Below, in pieces: positions 21,841-34,971 of a DNA stretch of 64,000 nucleotides; the first letter of the stretch is position 1, and each line of letters starts with the position of its first letter. The stretch covers positions 43,272,177 through 43,336,176 of the forward strand of contig NC_023749.2 of the NCBI RefSeq assembly GCF_000499845.2, in the 5' to 3' direction. A program made the translations under genes and the position numbers. Under the pieces are notes generated by a model that saw nothing but the letters and a program-made list of their open reading frames with translations, was not told the origin of the DNA and did not search any database. Origin of the DNA: Phaseolus vulgaris (Eukaryota > Streptophyta > Magnoliopsida > Fabales > Fabaceae).

Positions 21841-23429
21841 ATGGCTGACAAGATGCCTTTTCGGGAAGGTGCTTCATAAATAGACCACCACTGTTTTGTG
21901 GTGTAAATTACCAGTTTTGGAAGGTAAGAATGAAAATCTTTATGCATTCAACTGATATAGGGTATTTGGGAAACAATTGAAAATGGTCCCTTTATACTTC
22001 AAGTTAAAAGAGATGAGGTTTTAATTGATAAACCTTCATTTGAATGGACTGAGGCTGAAAGCAAGAAAGCAAAGTTTGATTGGATTGCTAACAATATAAT
22101 AACATCTGCTTTAAGTTGTGATGAATTTTTCAGGGTATCACAATGTAGCTCAGCAAAGGAAATGTGGGACATTCTTGAAGTCACACATGAAGGGATGATG
22201 TCAAGAGAGCCAGAAAGCATGCTCTTATCCAAGAGTATGAGCTCTTTAGAATGCAGAAAGGAGAGACCATGTGTGATGTTCAGAAAAGGTTCTCTCACAT
22301 AGTCAATCATTTGATGAGTCTTGGTAAGTCTTTTGATAAAGAGGAGATAAACATCAAGATCTTGAAGTGTCTTGATAGAACATGGCAGCAAAAGGTCACT
22401 GCCATATCATAATCAAAATATTTGACATCAATGACAGCTGTTTCCTTGTTTGGTAAGCTAAGGGAGCATGAGCTTCAAAACACCATGAGTCTATTGTCAA
22501 GAAATGTAAGCAAGTTCTTGAAGAAGAAAAACCAAGCTTCAAAAAGGTATAGCTCTAAAAAGCCTAATGATTTTAATCTTAACAAGTACACTTGCTATGG
22601 CTGTGGTGAATAAGGTCATATCAAAGCAGAATGCCCTAACAATGAAAGCAAAGATAAAACAAATTTCAAAAATGAGAAAATGGGAAAATCCAAGAAGGCA
22701 TATATTGCATGGGATGACAATGAGGTATCATCCTCTAGCTCTTCTGATGATGAAGAAGCAAACCTGTGCCTGAGAGCATCTGTATCCAGTAGCATGAGTT
22801 CATCCTCTTCAATCAAAGGTAACAATTATTATCAATTGCTTGAAGCTTTTAATGAAACTCATGAAGAGGCTAACCGATTGGCTCTTTCTCACAATCGGTT
22901 GAAAGGTCTAAACAACTGGCTGAAAAATAGAGTCAAGTCATTGGAAGAAGAGTTGAGAAAAACAAAAGAAGATTTTGAAAACCTTGATTTGATTTACAAG
23001 AACTCAACTTTCAGTTGTGACTCAAAGTTTTGTGAAAATTGTGAAAATCTTGAAAGAAAGATTCATTATCTTTTGAAAACCATGGATAAACTTACAACTA
23101 GAAAATCCAACTTTGAAGATGTTCTTGCATCTCAAAATTTTGTTTTTGGAAAAGCTGGTTTAGGTTTTTATCCACAAAGCAAAGGAAATGGAATTTCAAA
23201 ACCTTTTTCATCTGTACCAGAAAAACAATCGGTTAAAAGGTCGATTCAACCGATTGTTACATGTTTCTATTGCATGAAGAAAGGTCATTCAGTTAGGTTA
23301 TGCAAGTTTCAAAAGTCTCTTATTCCTAAAGGAGTCTTTATATGGATTCCAAGATGTTTTGATGGTTCTAAAGATAAGTCTAACACAAAGGGTCCCAAGT
23401 TCTTTAAGGGATCAAATCTTGTGATTTAA
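21841..23429 (+). pseudogene. Copia gag with two zinc knuckles, broken
   Basis: Starts MADKMPFREGAS and is interrupted by several stops and shifts (near 21877 and 22411). Recognisable parts are a FFRVSQCSSAKEMWDILEV-like core, a CCHC knuckle C-YGCGE-stop-GHIKAEC at 22591-22632 with a TAA inside, a Ser/Asp-rich acidic stretch, a coiled coil (22860-23110) and a second knuckle CFYCMKKGHSVRLC (about 23260-23302). The last frame, 22680-23429, is open for 249 residues. The dyad motif pair is embedded twice in the coding DNA, near 22871 and 23225. Confidence 0.75.
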
Positions 23430-24021
23430 CAAGTTTTGTTTTGTAGATTTTTTACTTTACTTGAAGGGCCAGAAAGATTAGGATCTCAAGAAGATTTATT
23501 TGCAAGTCAAAGAATTGTCATGATTCTATGTACTGCTTACATTTGTGTATCTTAAATCTGAAGGATAATTCTTTGTTCTTCTCATCGTTAAACAGCTTTT
23601 AAATCTAATTATGTATTTCTTCGATATGCCTATGCTTGGATTATGGTTAGCTTATATTTCTTTTGTCTTTAATACAAATTTGTGTGCCTTATAAACCTGG
23701 ATGTTTGAATATAGCATGGTTGTTGAAAATCTGATTTTCTCAAAAAAAAAAATTCATCAATGCAGAAATTCAACCGATTGTTTCTTCGAAACAACCGATT
23801 GTTTTCACTCTGTCAGCACTGGGCAAATCTTTTTTTAATTTCTAAGCTCTGATTTGTAATTCTGTTCAAACCCAGTGATGTTTTTGGTTAACAATGTCTT
23901 AATTACATCTTTGAATACAAAATATCTCTACAATAACTGCTTTTCATGAATCAGATTCCACTTAATCTTGGAAATGAAAACTGCTTTTAAAGTTTGGTCA
24001 AATCAACATGTGATTTTCTAT
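23430..24021 (+). other. Internal non-coding remnant of the gag-only element
   Basis: Lies between gag and the truncated 3' LTR. A dyad pair occurs at 23771-23804. Protease, integrase, RT and RNase H should lie here in a full element, but none is present. Confidence 0.5.
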
Positions 24022-25764
24022 ACTTTTTGAAAACCTGTTAATCTGTTTTGCATGTGAATCAAAACTATTTTGGCAATAAATGCTGCCTTAAACGACTAGT
24101 TTTTTGTGCTATAAATATAGCCTTTCTTTCAAAACAAAATACACAAGTTTTATATCAAACAAAGTGAGATTGAGATTGATTTGAAAGAAGTTTTCAAAAG
24201 TTTTGCAAGATTGTTGTTAAGTTGTGCACTGGTACAAGGTCTCATCATAGGAGTTCCTGATTTCTGTAATTTCAGGTGTTTTCTATTCCTTTCATGATTC
24301 TTGTAATTGTACTTTCATAAACTTGTAAGTGTGTGTGAAATCCTGTAAAGTCAAAGGGTGTTTTGAATTGAGGTGTTGATATGATTCCAATAGCAAGATA
24401 TAGATGATTCTTTGACATTTTATGGAATCAACTTGAGTTGGAGAATGAATAGGCACTTTTAATAGAAATGGATCAATGTTCTATGTTTCAAGAACTCACC
24501 AAAACTTGCACCAAACACCAAACTCACATGGAAGACCCATTTCTTGCCAATTGAGCCGATTAAAAGAGAGAAGGAAGAAAATGAACCGATTAAAATGCTT
24601 AGAAAATGAAAAGCACCGAACAAATCAGTAAGAAATGAAGAGGAAACACTTGAATCCAGCAAAAGAGAATAAGAACCGAACACTATATGAAATTAAGCTC
24701 AAAACACCAAATAGAAGGAACCTAAGCATGTTTTTGAATTCGTATGAACATGGAAATGAAATGAAAAGATGGAGAATAGAGGAACTTATGAGAATGAAGA
24801 GCTTGGTTGATGGACATGCCACTTGAAGTATGAATGCTCCAAGATAAGTGTGGGAAGCCGCCACTTGAGAGAACCAAGGCACTCAAGATGAGACAAGGAA
24901 GAGGAGAAGACAAGTTCTCACACACTCAATCACCAATTTGGGAGAGTTTTGCTACCACAATTCTCAAATCTGATTTATGAAGGACCTAAGCCCTCCTTTT
25001 ATAGGAGCAAGGGCCGGTCATTTACAAAGCTTATTCTATAAGCTACCCAAAAGACTCCTACACTCACGCCCCTACTAAGCTCACTCCCCAAGCTTCTAGA
25101 ATTTCCTAAACTGAAGCCTAAAGATGCTTTTACAAAAGAGGTGTCTAATGTTTCCCTCTAAGCACCTTTTAAAACAAAAGATATAATAAAAAGAGAAAAC
25201 AACCTTCCACTATTTCCTAATTCCTTGAACTTGCTCCTTGTAAGCCTATGAGGTGGGCTAATGACTTCTTGAGCGTCTACAACTTGGGCTTCTACCTCTT
25301 CCTGTCTTTGATTATTGGCTTCTATTTCTTCTTGATCTTGATCTCCATCAGGTGTGTAGTTGCAAAGAGGGTGAGTGGGTCTTGTGGTTTTCAAGATCAC
25401 CTCTTTGTGGCTGTGTTGGTGTAATCTGTGAGTGATTACTAGTGGAACCCAATGGTTGTTCTGGGAACTGGATGTAGCTCAAGGTTGAGTGAACCAATAT
25501 AAAATTGGCTATGTAAATCTCTCTCTCTCTCACTCCTTATAACTGTTTGTTTGAATTCTGCTCTTACTACTGCTATAAACAACCGATTAAAATGTATTTT
25601 CAATCGGTTAAAATTCTGTAATTTCTTAATCATTGTTTGATTGCTTTCCTTAATTTCTTACATGTGATTGTTTGGTAAAGTTTCATTCTTATTAAATTTT
25701 TGCGAAAATCTTTGATAAACAATTCACCCCCCCCCCCCTCTTGTTTAAGTCATCAATTCTTACA
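24022..25764 (+). repeat. Truncated 3' LTR, split by a solo LTR
   Basis: From TTTGAAAACCTGTTAATC onward it matches the 5' LTR from about 21010 to its end, with scattered differences. The first roughly 340 bp of the LTR are missing together with pol. The match pauses at 24376 and resumes at 25351, the site of the family C insertion. The C run near the end has grown to 12. Confidence 0.8.
24377..25350 (-). mobile_element. Solo LTR, family C, TSD GGTGT
   Basis: GGTGT at 24372-24376 is repeated at 25351-25355, and the host LTR reads through when one copy is removed (compare 21354-21372). Edges are TGATATGATTCC and TCTCCATCA. Blocks such as GCCGCCACTTGAG (about 24857) and CCTTTTATAGGAGC match other family C LTRs in reverse, so it is on the minus strand. 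It is younger than the copia element it sits in. Confidence 0.85.
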
Positions 25765-27524
25765 TCTTCATGTTGACCAACACGCAACATGTTAGCATCT
25801 TTCATGAAGAAAGACCTAGAACTTTGGATGTCTCATGAGTTTCTTTTGTTTAACAACAAGTTCGACTCATACTATACAAATGGTCTAGAACTAGAAGAGA
25901 AACCTTTCCAATATGTTAACAGCTTACCTTCCATTCCTTTTGTTGACATAAACAATTCTGCATCCAATGCACAAATATGAGAAATGTAAAAGGAACATTG
26001 TTATCCTTTGCTCAAAACAAAAACCTTCATTGTTGTACTACCAACTTGTTATGTGGTGTTCTACACACGAGACACCACTCCTTTATTGATGATGCTTAAA
26101 AAGGGAGAGAAATAAGAGGAATTTTTTCTTAAGAAGAAAAGATAAGATAAATGGAGATAAAGTTAGGTGAACCCATGCTCAAAAGAAGATTAAGGAATCA
26201 TGAGACGATATCCATCTAAGGGGGAGCCTCAATGTAGGGAGTGAAAAGAAAAAGATGTACATCAGAGAGGGAGCCAATAAGAAGAAGAAAAGAGAGTTGT
26301 AGTCCCTAAGAACAGAAGAAAAAGAAGACCAACATCAGGTGGAGATCTCAACTAAAAAGAAGAAGCATCGGGGAACACCCCATGCCTATGAACTGCTGAA
26401 TATAAACATCTTATGCAAACTCTTATTGTTTTTAACCACTATCAAAGAGTGGAAGATTGTTAGACTAAAAGTTCAACATCCTATAGTTTTGATTAAATGC
26501 TTAAACCAACAAGACTTGAAGTTGGATTTGATATGATGAAGATTAGATTATATGAGCACATTATCTGCTAGATGAAGAAAGCACCATGATTGACCAACCA
26601 TAGTGTTTGTTTAAAACTTAAGATCAGAAAATAAGTACATTCAAAGACCAAGTTGACACATTAATGTGAGTATCCATAAAGCTTCAGTCTGTATTACAGT
26701 GCATGTCTTTGGTGAGTGGTTTAAGTAAATCCCTAGAAAGATGCCAGAAATTCTTGGTGTATATCAGTTAAGCTCAATAAAAATCCAATCTTTTACTCGA
26801 CAAGAGGATCGAGTCAGTTGTAGTACAATTGAGGGTTGTTGTATCCATAGGGAATTAATGATATCATAGTATATTTTATCTTTTATAATGAAGTGAGGCA
26901 TAAACTTGAGATGGTTTGCATATATGATGATAATAATAGTAATAATAATGTATAATAATAATATCCTAATAAATATTTAGATCGAGAGGTTAAGTGTTAG
27001 ATAAATCACAAAAGTAGAGAAATATAAATAAACACATATGTTAGAATTGGAATAACCCTATTACTTTCATTTATTATTGCTATTCATAGATGCATTTTTT
27101 TTATTCAAGATCAATGTTCCTGTTTTGGCCAAATCAAGTATATTCCTCGCGCGAGGTTATCTAGAGCAATAAGCAATTGTTATAATTTTACCTCTACATT
27201 AAGATAGAACAATTCACCATAGTCTCAACTTCATGCTCTACAACCATTGAGTTCATGGTGGGCTGAGTAGGGTTCAAAAACATAAAATCACCTTTCGGTC
27301 TCATTCTAGCCCTATGGACAATCAACTTTCGATCCTCACCATCAAGCATTAACACACTACTAGTGATGGCAGAGCCTCCAACCACAAGTCCTACTAGAGC
27401 AAGAATCAGAAGACTCCAAGAAGAATGGAATTCAATAGAGACTCTCAAAGGGACATTCCCACATATCTTAGACCTCTATCTAGTTATTAAAATTTAGAAT
27501 AGAATTTCATTTCTTGTAAAATAA
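25765..27524. other. Unassigned AT-rich sequence
   Basis: Right-hand continuation of the DNA that received the gag-only element. Small frames at 25789-25980 and, on the minus strand, 27194-27448 (84 residues with one hydrophobic segment) resemble nothing I know. An AAT-rich patch lies at 26925-26970. No feature can be named. Confidence 0.4.
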
Positions 27525-27978
27525 TGTTGACCTACACAACATTATTAGAATTTTGAATTGTATTTATCTTTAATTAGATTAGGTTTGGGTTTAGTGTTTC
27601 TAAACCTACCTAGAGTTTAATTAGGCTCCATTATGACCTATCTTAAACCCTAGGCCAGTTATAAAGAATCTAGAAGGAGAACATGAAAAAAAATTTGGCG
27701 CCACATGGTAAGTGTGACTTCTTTTGGCGCCACTTTTTGAAAGTTTTTAAATTTGAATCACCCTCCATTTTTGCTTGTATTTGGCCGACCCTATAATCTA
27801 TAAACAGGGTGCTTGCCTTTTCAAAATTCAGATTAACTATATGAGTGTTATACTAGAAAATTGCAATCCTATGCACTATCTGTTCTAGCCTCTCTAAGAT
27901 AGACACCTTTTGGTCTCTTCTTCCACCTTTTCCAAGTGATTTGGCCAAACCAATCACTCTTCACACTTCTCACGACCT
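27525..27978 (+). repeat. Probable LTR remnant ahead of a copia element
   Basis: TGTTGACCTACACAAC at 27525 looks like an LTR start, and CTATAATCTATAAACAGGG near 27792 gives a TATA-like site ahead of GTGCTTGCC. The sequence stops matching any LTR pattern at 27978, where the copia terminal repeat begins. A gypsy LTR cut by later events is likely; no partner was found. Confidence 0.3.
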
Positions 27979-28142
27979 AGAATGAGTGTACTACTTGTAT
28001 ATATTCAGACCATTTGTTTTGATTTGAATAATAAGAAAGAAGAGATATTCATTCTCATATCCTTTGTCTTCAGTTTACTCTTTTGTTCATCTCTGTTCCC
28101 TTTTGTTCATCTTTGTTCTATTTTGTAATATGGTATCAGAGC
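27979..28142 (+). repeat. Partial 5' LTR and primer site of copia element 2
   Basis: Bases 27979-28130 match 32704-32856 (GAATGAGTGTA...TTTTGTAATA). The match stops abruptly at 27978, so the front of the 5' LTR is lost or replaced. TGGTATCAGAGC at 28131-28142 is a standard copia primer site for initiator methionine tRNA. Confidence 0.75.
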
Positions 28143-28157
28143 TTGCTACATTTATTC

Positions 28158-29202
28158 ATGGGTGAAGTTGATGATCCCTCACAAGATCTTAGTTCACCTT
28201 ACCATGTTAGTTCATCAGATAATCCTTCCTTTCTTATTGTCCCTATTATTCTTGATGGACAAAATTATCATCATTGGTCTCGTTCGTTTCAAATGAGCCT
28301 AATTTCAAAGAAAAAAATAGGTTTCATTGATGGAACTATAGAAGCTCCCAACAGTACCAACTCATTGTTTCCAACATGGCAGAGAGCCAATATGTTGGTT
28401 GTTTCGTGGATTCTCAAGGCTGTTTCTCAATCCATCGCGCAGAGCATCATCTGTATGGACAATGCCTTTGACATATGGAATGATTTAAAGGAAAGGTTCT
28501 CACAAGGAGACATGATTCGTATTTCTGATATCCAGGAGATGATTTCTTCTTTTAAACAAGGTGAGTTGACTGTTACAAACTATTCACTCAATTAAAAATT
28601 CTTTGGGATGAACTTGGTCTTTTTCTCCTGCTATCCACTTCTTCATGTGCCTCTAAATGCAATTCTCTTGTGAATGTTTATAAATATAAAAAACAAGACC
28701 AGATTATCAAATTTCTAAGGGGGCTAAATGATAATTATTCGACTGTGGAACTCAAATTCTATTGATGGACCCTTTGTCATCCTTGAATAAAGTTTGCTCT
28801 CTTGTTACACAACAAGATAGGCAAATATTTGGTGATCAATCCAAGGCAATGATTGCTACTAGCAAAGGAGGTTATAAAAACAATGCTACAACCTATGGCA
28901 GAGGTGGTGGATACGGAAGAGGAAGCAATGGAAAAGGATATACTTCCAAAATTTGTAGTCATTGTGGAAAGACATGGCATACCATTGATACATGCTATAA
29001 AAAGCATGGATTTCCACCTCATTTCATGTTTAAAAATCAGAATCATGATGGGAGTCATACTAATGCAGTTTTTCAGAATACAAATTTCAATAATAATGAG
29101 CAGAATCATGAAGGTTCAAAGTCAGAAGTGAAGTCTCAACAAATTGGTTTTACTCCTGAGCAGTATCAAACATTGTTAGCTCTTTTACAACAGACTAAAT
29201 GA
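28158..29202 (+). pseudogene. Copia gag (element 2), frameshifted
   Basis: Starts MGEVDDPSQDLSSPYHVSS and contains the copia Gag N-terminal pattern LDGQNYHHWSRSFQMSL, KKKIGFIDGT and NMLVVSWILKAVS. After a stop at 28593-28595 the frame shifts through LWDEL-like and FLRGLNDNYSTV residues. It re-enters at 28762 with MDPLSSLNKVCSLVTQQDRQ, a Gly-rich stretch and a knuckle CSHCGKTWHTIDTC. The primer site is 16 bases ahead of the start codon. Confidence 0.75.
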
Positions 29203-30818
29203 AGTGACAATGCTTCTAATCAAGTCTCTGTTATTCCCTCTGATCCCTTCAATCAAACAAGTAATAATTTTATTTCTTCTTTTAGTTCTTGGATTATTGA
29301 TAGTGGTGCTACCGATCACATTTGTTCATCCTTAACTTATTTCACTTCATATCATCAAATTGATCCTATTTATGTCAAATTACCAAATGGAAATCAAGTC
29401 ATTGCCAATTATTCTGGAAGTGTTTTTCTCAATCAAAATCATGTCATAGACAATGTTTTGTACATTCCTTGCTTCAATTTTAATCTTCTTTCTGTAGCAA
29501 AATTGATTGGTAAACTATCTTGTGTTCTTACCTTTGACTCTAATGGTTGTCACATTCAGGACAAGATATCTATGAAGATGATTGGAATCGCTAAGACGCA
29601 AGATAGACTTTATATACTCAGGATCCCATCTTACCAGAAATTTCAAATTAAACCCCTTGAATGTACACACACCATCAATATTGCTAATGTCAGTGCTAGT
29701 GATCTAAAAACCCTTTGGCATTTTCGATTAGGTCATATTTCAAATAAATGTATTGATGTTATCAAGAATAAATTTTCTTTTGTTAAATATAACAAATCTT
29801 TTGTTTGTGATGTTTGTCATTTTGCAAAGCAAAAAAGACTTTCTTTTCCTATTAGTACATCTAAATCAAAAAAAAAAATTGATTTGATTCATGTAGATAT
29901 TTGGGGACCATACTCAATACCATCAATTCATGGTCATAAATATTTCTTGACCATAGTTGATGACTATTCGAGGTACACATGGATTTTTCTTTTGAAACAA
30001 AAATCTGAAGTTGTTAAGGTTTTGGAAAATTTATTGTTATTTTTGAGACAACAATAAAAATAATAAGAAGTGATAATGGAACTTAATTTTTCATGACTAA
30101 TTTTTTTGTCAGTAAAGGAATAATACATCAAACATCATGTGTCAATACTCCACAACAAAATAGTGTAGTTGAAAGGAAACATGGTCATTTATTAGATGTA
30201 GCAAGAGCTCTTATGATACAATCTCATTTACCCAAAATTTATTGGTCATATTCTGTGATACATGTTGCGCATATTATAAACATGCTTCCCACACCTGTTT
30301 TAAACTATTCTTCTCCTTATGAAATGCTTTTCAAAACTAATGCAAATTTTAATGGATTAAAGGTGTTTGGTTCTTTATGTTATGCTAGCACCTTGTCAAC
30401 AAATAGAAGAAAATTTGATCCGAGAGCATCAAAATGTGTTTTTATTAGTTTTCAACGGGGGACAAAAGGATATATTTTGTTGAATATTCAATCAAGAGAA
30501 ATTTTTGTGTCTAGGGATGTTGTCTTTTATGAACATGTTTTTCGATACCAAAGGGTTCAAGATACTAGCAATGAAACTAACAGTGTCGACATTAATGATC
30601 AAATTTTGTTTGTTGAAGATCAATCTGTCTTAAGTCGGCCATCACAAGCCATTATTGCACCTTGTGATAATACACCTTGTGATAATGTTGAAAATAGCAG
30701 TGATAATAATTCTGAGTCACAAATTGAGGTTTCAGAAGAAGATTGTTCCCATATAGACCAAAACCTCAATGAAAATCATGATATAGAACAAAGTTCTGAA
30801 TCAGATTCATTTGTCTGA
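29203..30818 (+). pseudogene. Copia protease and integrase (element 2), broken
   Basis: After an in-frame TGA at 29200-29202 the same frame continues with the protease motif WIIDSGATDHICSS near 29290, VLYIPCFNFNLLSVAKL, and the integrase finger (LWHFRLGHIS, then CDVCHFAKQ). The integrase core has HVDIWGPY (first Asp), SDNGT (second Asp, near 30074, followed by a stop) and [11 protein letters not shown] (Glu). A frameshift near 30056 separates the first two Asp residues. The C-terminal part runs to 30818 and is Asn/Asp/Ser-rich. Confidence 0.75.
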
Positions 30819-32540
30819 ATGAGCAGAAGAATAAAAAAACCACTTGAGTATTTAAAGGATTATCATTGTAACCTTAATGTTTCCAGTACATCTTCAAGAG
30901 TTAAATATCCTTTGAATTCTATTTTGTCTTATAGCAATTTATCACCTTCTTACAAATCTTTTGTTATGTCTCTTTCTTCACATGTTGAGCCAAACACTTA
31001 TTCTGAAGCTGTGAAACATGACTGTTGGAGAAAAGCTATACAATGTGAGATATCTGCTTTAGAGTCAAATCAAACTTGGGAGACTGCTCTTCTGCCTTAG
31101 AACAAAGCTGTCATAGTTTGCAAATGGGTATTCAAAATAAAATATAAGGCCGATGGAACAATTGAAAGGTATAAAGCAAGGTTAGTGGCAAAGGGATATA
31201 CACAAACATAAGGCATTGACTACCTCGATACTTTCTCTCCAGTAGCAAAGATGACCACCATAAGGTTGCTTCTTTCTTTAGCTTCTATTTATAATTGAGA
31301 ATTGAAACAATTAGACATAAACAATGCCTTTTTACATGGAGATTTGAAAGAAGATGTATACATGGTTGCTCCTCCTGGATTGACTTCTATTCCACCAGGA
31401 AAAGTTTGTAAACTAAAAAAGACTTTATATGGCCTTAAGCAAGCCAGCAGAGAATGGTTTGCCAAACTGTCATCATTTTTGCTTTCTATGGGATATACTC
31501 AATCTATGAATGATCATTCCTTGTTCATTAATTCTTCTGAAAGATCTTTTACAGCATTATTGGTATATGTGGATGATATAATATTGGCAGGAAATGATAA
31601 AGAAGAGATTGTTCGAATCAAACAAGCCTTGAATCAGACATTCAAGATTAAAGATCTTGAGAATTTAAGATACTTTCTTGGTCTAGAAGTAGTAAGAAGT
31701 AAGACATAAATAATGGTAAATCAAAGGAAATATGCATTGGAATTATTAACCGATGCAGGTCTTTTAGCCTGCAAACCTGCACCCACTCCTATTGATAATC
31801 ATGAGAAATTCTCTTCTACTGAAAGTGTTCCTTTCACATATATCCAAACCTACAGAAGATTGATTGGAAGGCTTATGTATCTCACTAATACCCGACCTGA
31901 CATAACATTTTTTGTGCAACAACTTTCTCAGTTTCTTGCTAAGCCTACAATTGCTCACTATAATGCAGCTATTAGAATTCTTAGATATATCAAAGGGGCT
32001 CCAAGTCTTGGTCTATTTTTCTCTTCCACTACTTCTGTTCATCTCAAAGCATTTTGTGATAGTGATTGGGGCACCTGCAGTGATTCAAGACAATCAGTGA
32101 CTGGTTTTAGTGTGTATCTTGGGAATTCTCTCGTATCTTGGAAATCAAAGAAGCAAGGAACAATATCAAAGAGTTCTTGTGAAGCTTAATACAGGGCAAT
32201 GGCCATTGTTACATGTGAAATTTAATGGCTAACTTATCTTCTTCAAGATTTCAAAGTTCCTTTTGAGCAACCATCTCTTTTATACTATGACAATGACTCA
32301 GCAAGATACATTGCAGCAAATCCAGTATTTCACGAGTGTACAAAACATATAGAAATAGATTGTCACGTGGTAAGGGAAAAATTAAAGAAGGGTCTCATCC
32401 ATTTGCTTTCCATTTCCACCACATAGCAACTGGCTGATATTTATACCAAAGCTTTAAGTCCTCAATCTTTTAAGAATATTTGTTCCAAGCTGGGTTTCAT
32501 CATTAAAGGGTACAGATACCATAGTTATAGAAGGATCCTA
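30819..32540 (+). pseudogene. Copia RT and RNase H (element 2), broken
   Basis: Pieces in the normal order: [67 protein letters not shown], the catalytic YVDDIILAGND near 31567, then KFCDSDWG-type RNase H (AFCDSDWGTCSDSRQSVTGF), SWKSKKQGTISKSSCEA and YYDNDSARYIAANPVFHE. Stops lie at about 31100, 31215, 31298, 31707 and 32187. The decay is mostly point mutations, which suggests an insertion much older than the one at 52-59 kb. Confidence 0.75.
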
Positions 32541-32856
32541 ATACTAATTGGGAGTCTTTTCTAATTATCAGTTTCTCTTTATAGAGGAGAATAATTGGGT
32601 GTCTTTTCTAATTATCAGTTGTTTCTCTTTATAGAGGTGAATAACCTTTATTTTGTCTTTGTGATATTATTTTAGTATTTAATTATTGATTTTTTTCCTT
32701 CTTTAGAATGAGTGTAGTACTTGTATATATTCAAACCATTTGTTTTGATTTGAATAATAAGAAAGAAGAGATATTCATTCTCATATCCTTTGTCTTCAGT
32801 TTACTCTTTTGTTCATCTATGTTCTCTTTTGTTCATCTCTGTTCTATTTTGTAATA
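32540..32856 (+). repeat. 3' LTR of copia element 2 with an internal duplication
   Basis: Its last 153 bp match 27979-28130. Near its start, 32547-32593 and 32594-32644 are tandem copies of a 47-51 bp unit (AATTGGGAGTCTTTTCTAAT / AATTGGGTGTCTTTTCTAAT). The exact start is uncertain because the 5' partner lacks this part. Confidence 0.55.
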
Positions 32857-34159
32857 TATCCAAAAAAAAATTATTTTACTAACTAATCAATAGTTTATTT
32901 TAATTTAAAATATTAATCAATAAAACTATATTATGGAGTGTAAGGCGATGGTTCTACCCACCTCACCCTTAGATAGCCCTTAGATGAGAAATAGAAGAGA
33001 ATGAGAGCATGTTTTAACTTTCTTTAAAAAAAATAATCGAGTTTTCTTTTCAATGTTTTCCACAAAAGGCCATGAAAATCTTAGGTCTAAAAATTTATAT
33101 AAAATAACTAAAGTATAATTATGGTATGGAATAAACTATAGTGGACGAAGAAGACCAGGTGTTATTCAGAATTTTGTAATATCAGTCATTATTTAACTAT
33201 AAATAATTTGTATAATATCATAATTAATATATATATATATATCAATTCTTTTATATCCGTTATACTTTGGATCAAAATAAAATAAATTTATTACATTCCA
33301 TAACAATATCCATCATAACTATTGAATGGATGAGTGAATAGTTATCTAATGATTTATCTTACTTCATATCATACTTTAGAGTATTTTTCACTACAATGAA
33401 TTTGACATGATCATGTCTACCGCACCATAGTATGGGAGATATTACACTTTGGAGTACTAATCTCTTAATTCTCTTTTCATTTTTTAAACATTATTCATAT
33501 TTTTTTGTCCATAGTACTAATTTTTAAAGTATAAAGACTGTATGATAACATAATCTCTTCTAATAAAGTTATTTGTGCATACAGTTTTCGAAATCAATCT
33601 CTGATTAATATCAATTATATCACTTTTACTTAGTAATTTTATTATTTTGATTTACTTATACTATTAAATTTTTTTAACTTTTATATGATTTTAGATCGAT
33701 AAATTGAAAATATAAACAATTTTGTCTCTCTGTTTTCTTTTTGGATAATTAATCTGAGAAACCTATCAATTTTAATCGAAAAATATATTTTACTCGCACA
33801 GTTCAAGAAGGAAAATGAGTGGATGTAAAATCACGTGCATTTCTATAAGTTAAAAAGAAAAACAAGACTTTATTTTATTTAATATTGATTTTCATTTATA
33901 TCCTTTAATTTTTAATTTAACTTTAAAGTTGGCTTTTAATTTAGTTTTTTTTTAATAAATTTGTATACAAATGATCACTTAACTGTGGGATCAGTACTCT
34001 CCTGAGACTCTTCTTCATAATAAAGAGTAGGTAAATAATAATAAAAACAAAACTAATACTTAATAAAGAAAAATATTGATAAAACATTTTCCTACCAAGT
34101 TATATTATACCTCCTAATTTAATATAACCCAATTATGTCTCCAAGAAATTAAAAGTAAT
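32857..34159. other. AT-rich intergenic DNA
   Basis: Very AT-rich sequence with a (TA)n run at about 33223-33242. No coding, RNA or element signal. Confidence 0.5.
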
Positions 34160-34541
34160 CACTACAAAAAAATCATGAAATAAAAATTAATTTTTAAAAA
34201 TCAAAATAATTAATTGCAATATTAACTAAATTAGATATCATTTTATAAACTAAAAAAAAAAAATAGGTTTCTAAATTAGTTTATATTATTGTTAAATAGT
34301 TTCTAAATTGGTATTTAATTAACAATCAAAGTTTTAGAAACCAAATTTAAAAACTAAATAATTGATAGTTAAAACTTTGGTTGCTAATTAGATACTAATT
34401 TAAAAACTATTTAACAATAATAGAAACTAGTTTATAAACCAATTTTTTTTAGTTTCTAAAATGCTTTCTAATTTAGTTACTATTACAACTAATTATTTTG
34501 ATATCTAAAAATTAGTTTCTATTTCATGATTTTTTTTAGTG
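34160..34541. mobile_element. CACTA-like palindromic MITE, copy 1
   Basis: Ends CACTACAAAAAAATCATGAAAT and ATTTCATGATTTTTTTTAGTG are inverted repeats, and the two halves are inverted copies of each other (TTTCTAAATTGGTATTTAATT against TAGATACTAATTTAAAAACT). About 382 bp with no coding capacity. The flanks (AAT, TTT) do not form a clear duplication. Confidence 0.75.
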
Positions 34542-34971
34542 TTTTGTGAAAGTTATAAAATATATTTTAAGATAATTTTAAAATGTCTAAAAAGTGAAAA
34601 TAAGTTCAATATAAAAGTTAAAGAATTAAAACGATTTAATATAAAAAGTTAAAGAATTAAAAATAAAATTAACACCACATGTCAACAATTCAACTCAACA
34701 GCACCTTCCGGATTACTGTCTAAATCTATATTCACCACAATAATATCACTCTCATCATAAAAAAACAATAAATAAAATATAAAATAAAATATTATTTCAC
34801 TAATATTTAGAGAAAGAACACTGGGAAAGATAGATGCAAAATACATTAAAGAATTATATTTAATATATTAGAGTAATTTTGCTAAGAGAATATGAACTTA
34901 TTGAATAAATTTAATTATTTAAATTACATATTTATCTGAAGTTGAAATTATTGACTAAGATCTCAGCAAAA

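Larger units (their letters stand above)
20674..25764 (+). mobile_element. Gag-only copia element, TSD TCTTC
   Basis: TCTTC occurs at 20669-20673 and again at 25765-25769, framing an element with a 5' LTR, primer site, gag and truncated 3' LTR. All of pol is missing. The 3' LTR is itself interrupted by a family C solo LTR. It is a deletion derivative that cannot move on its own; its gag closely matches that of the element at 52073-58931. Confidence 0.85.

Noticed and set aside
25727..25738. Twelve-C run as an assembly error
   Set aside because: Cannot be judged from one sequence; other copies show real length variation, so it is reported as a variable tract.
27194..27448. 84-residue frame with one hydrophobic segment
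   Set aside because: It looked like a small membrane protein, but there is no recognised domain and no upstream promoter or splice signal.
27690..27745. Two TTTGGCGCC-like words that fit an E2F site
   Set aside because: Only two short matches in a probable LTR remnant, no gene nearby; not distinguishable from chance.
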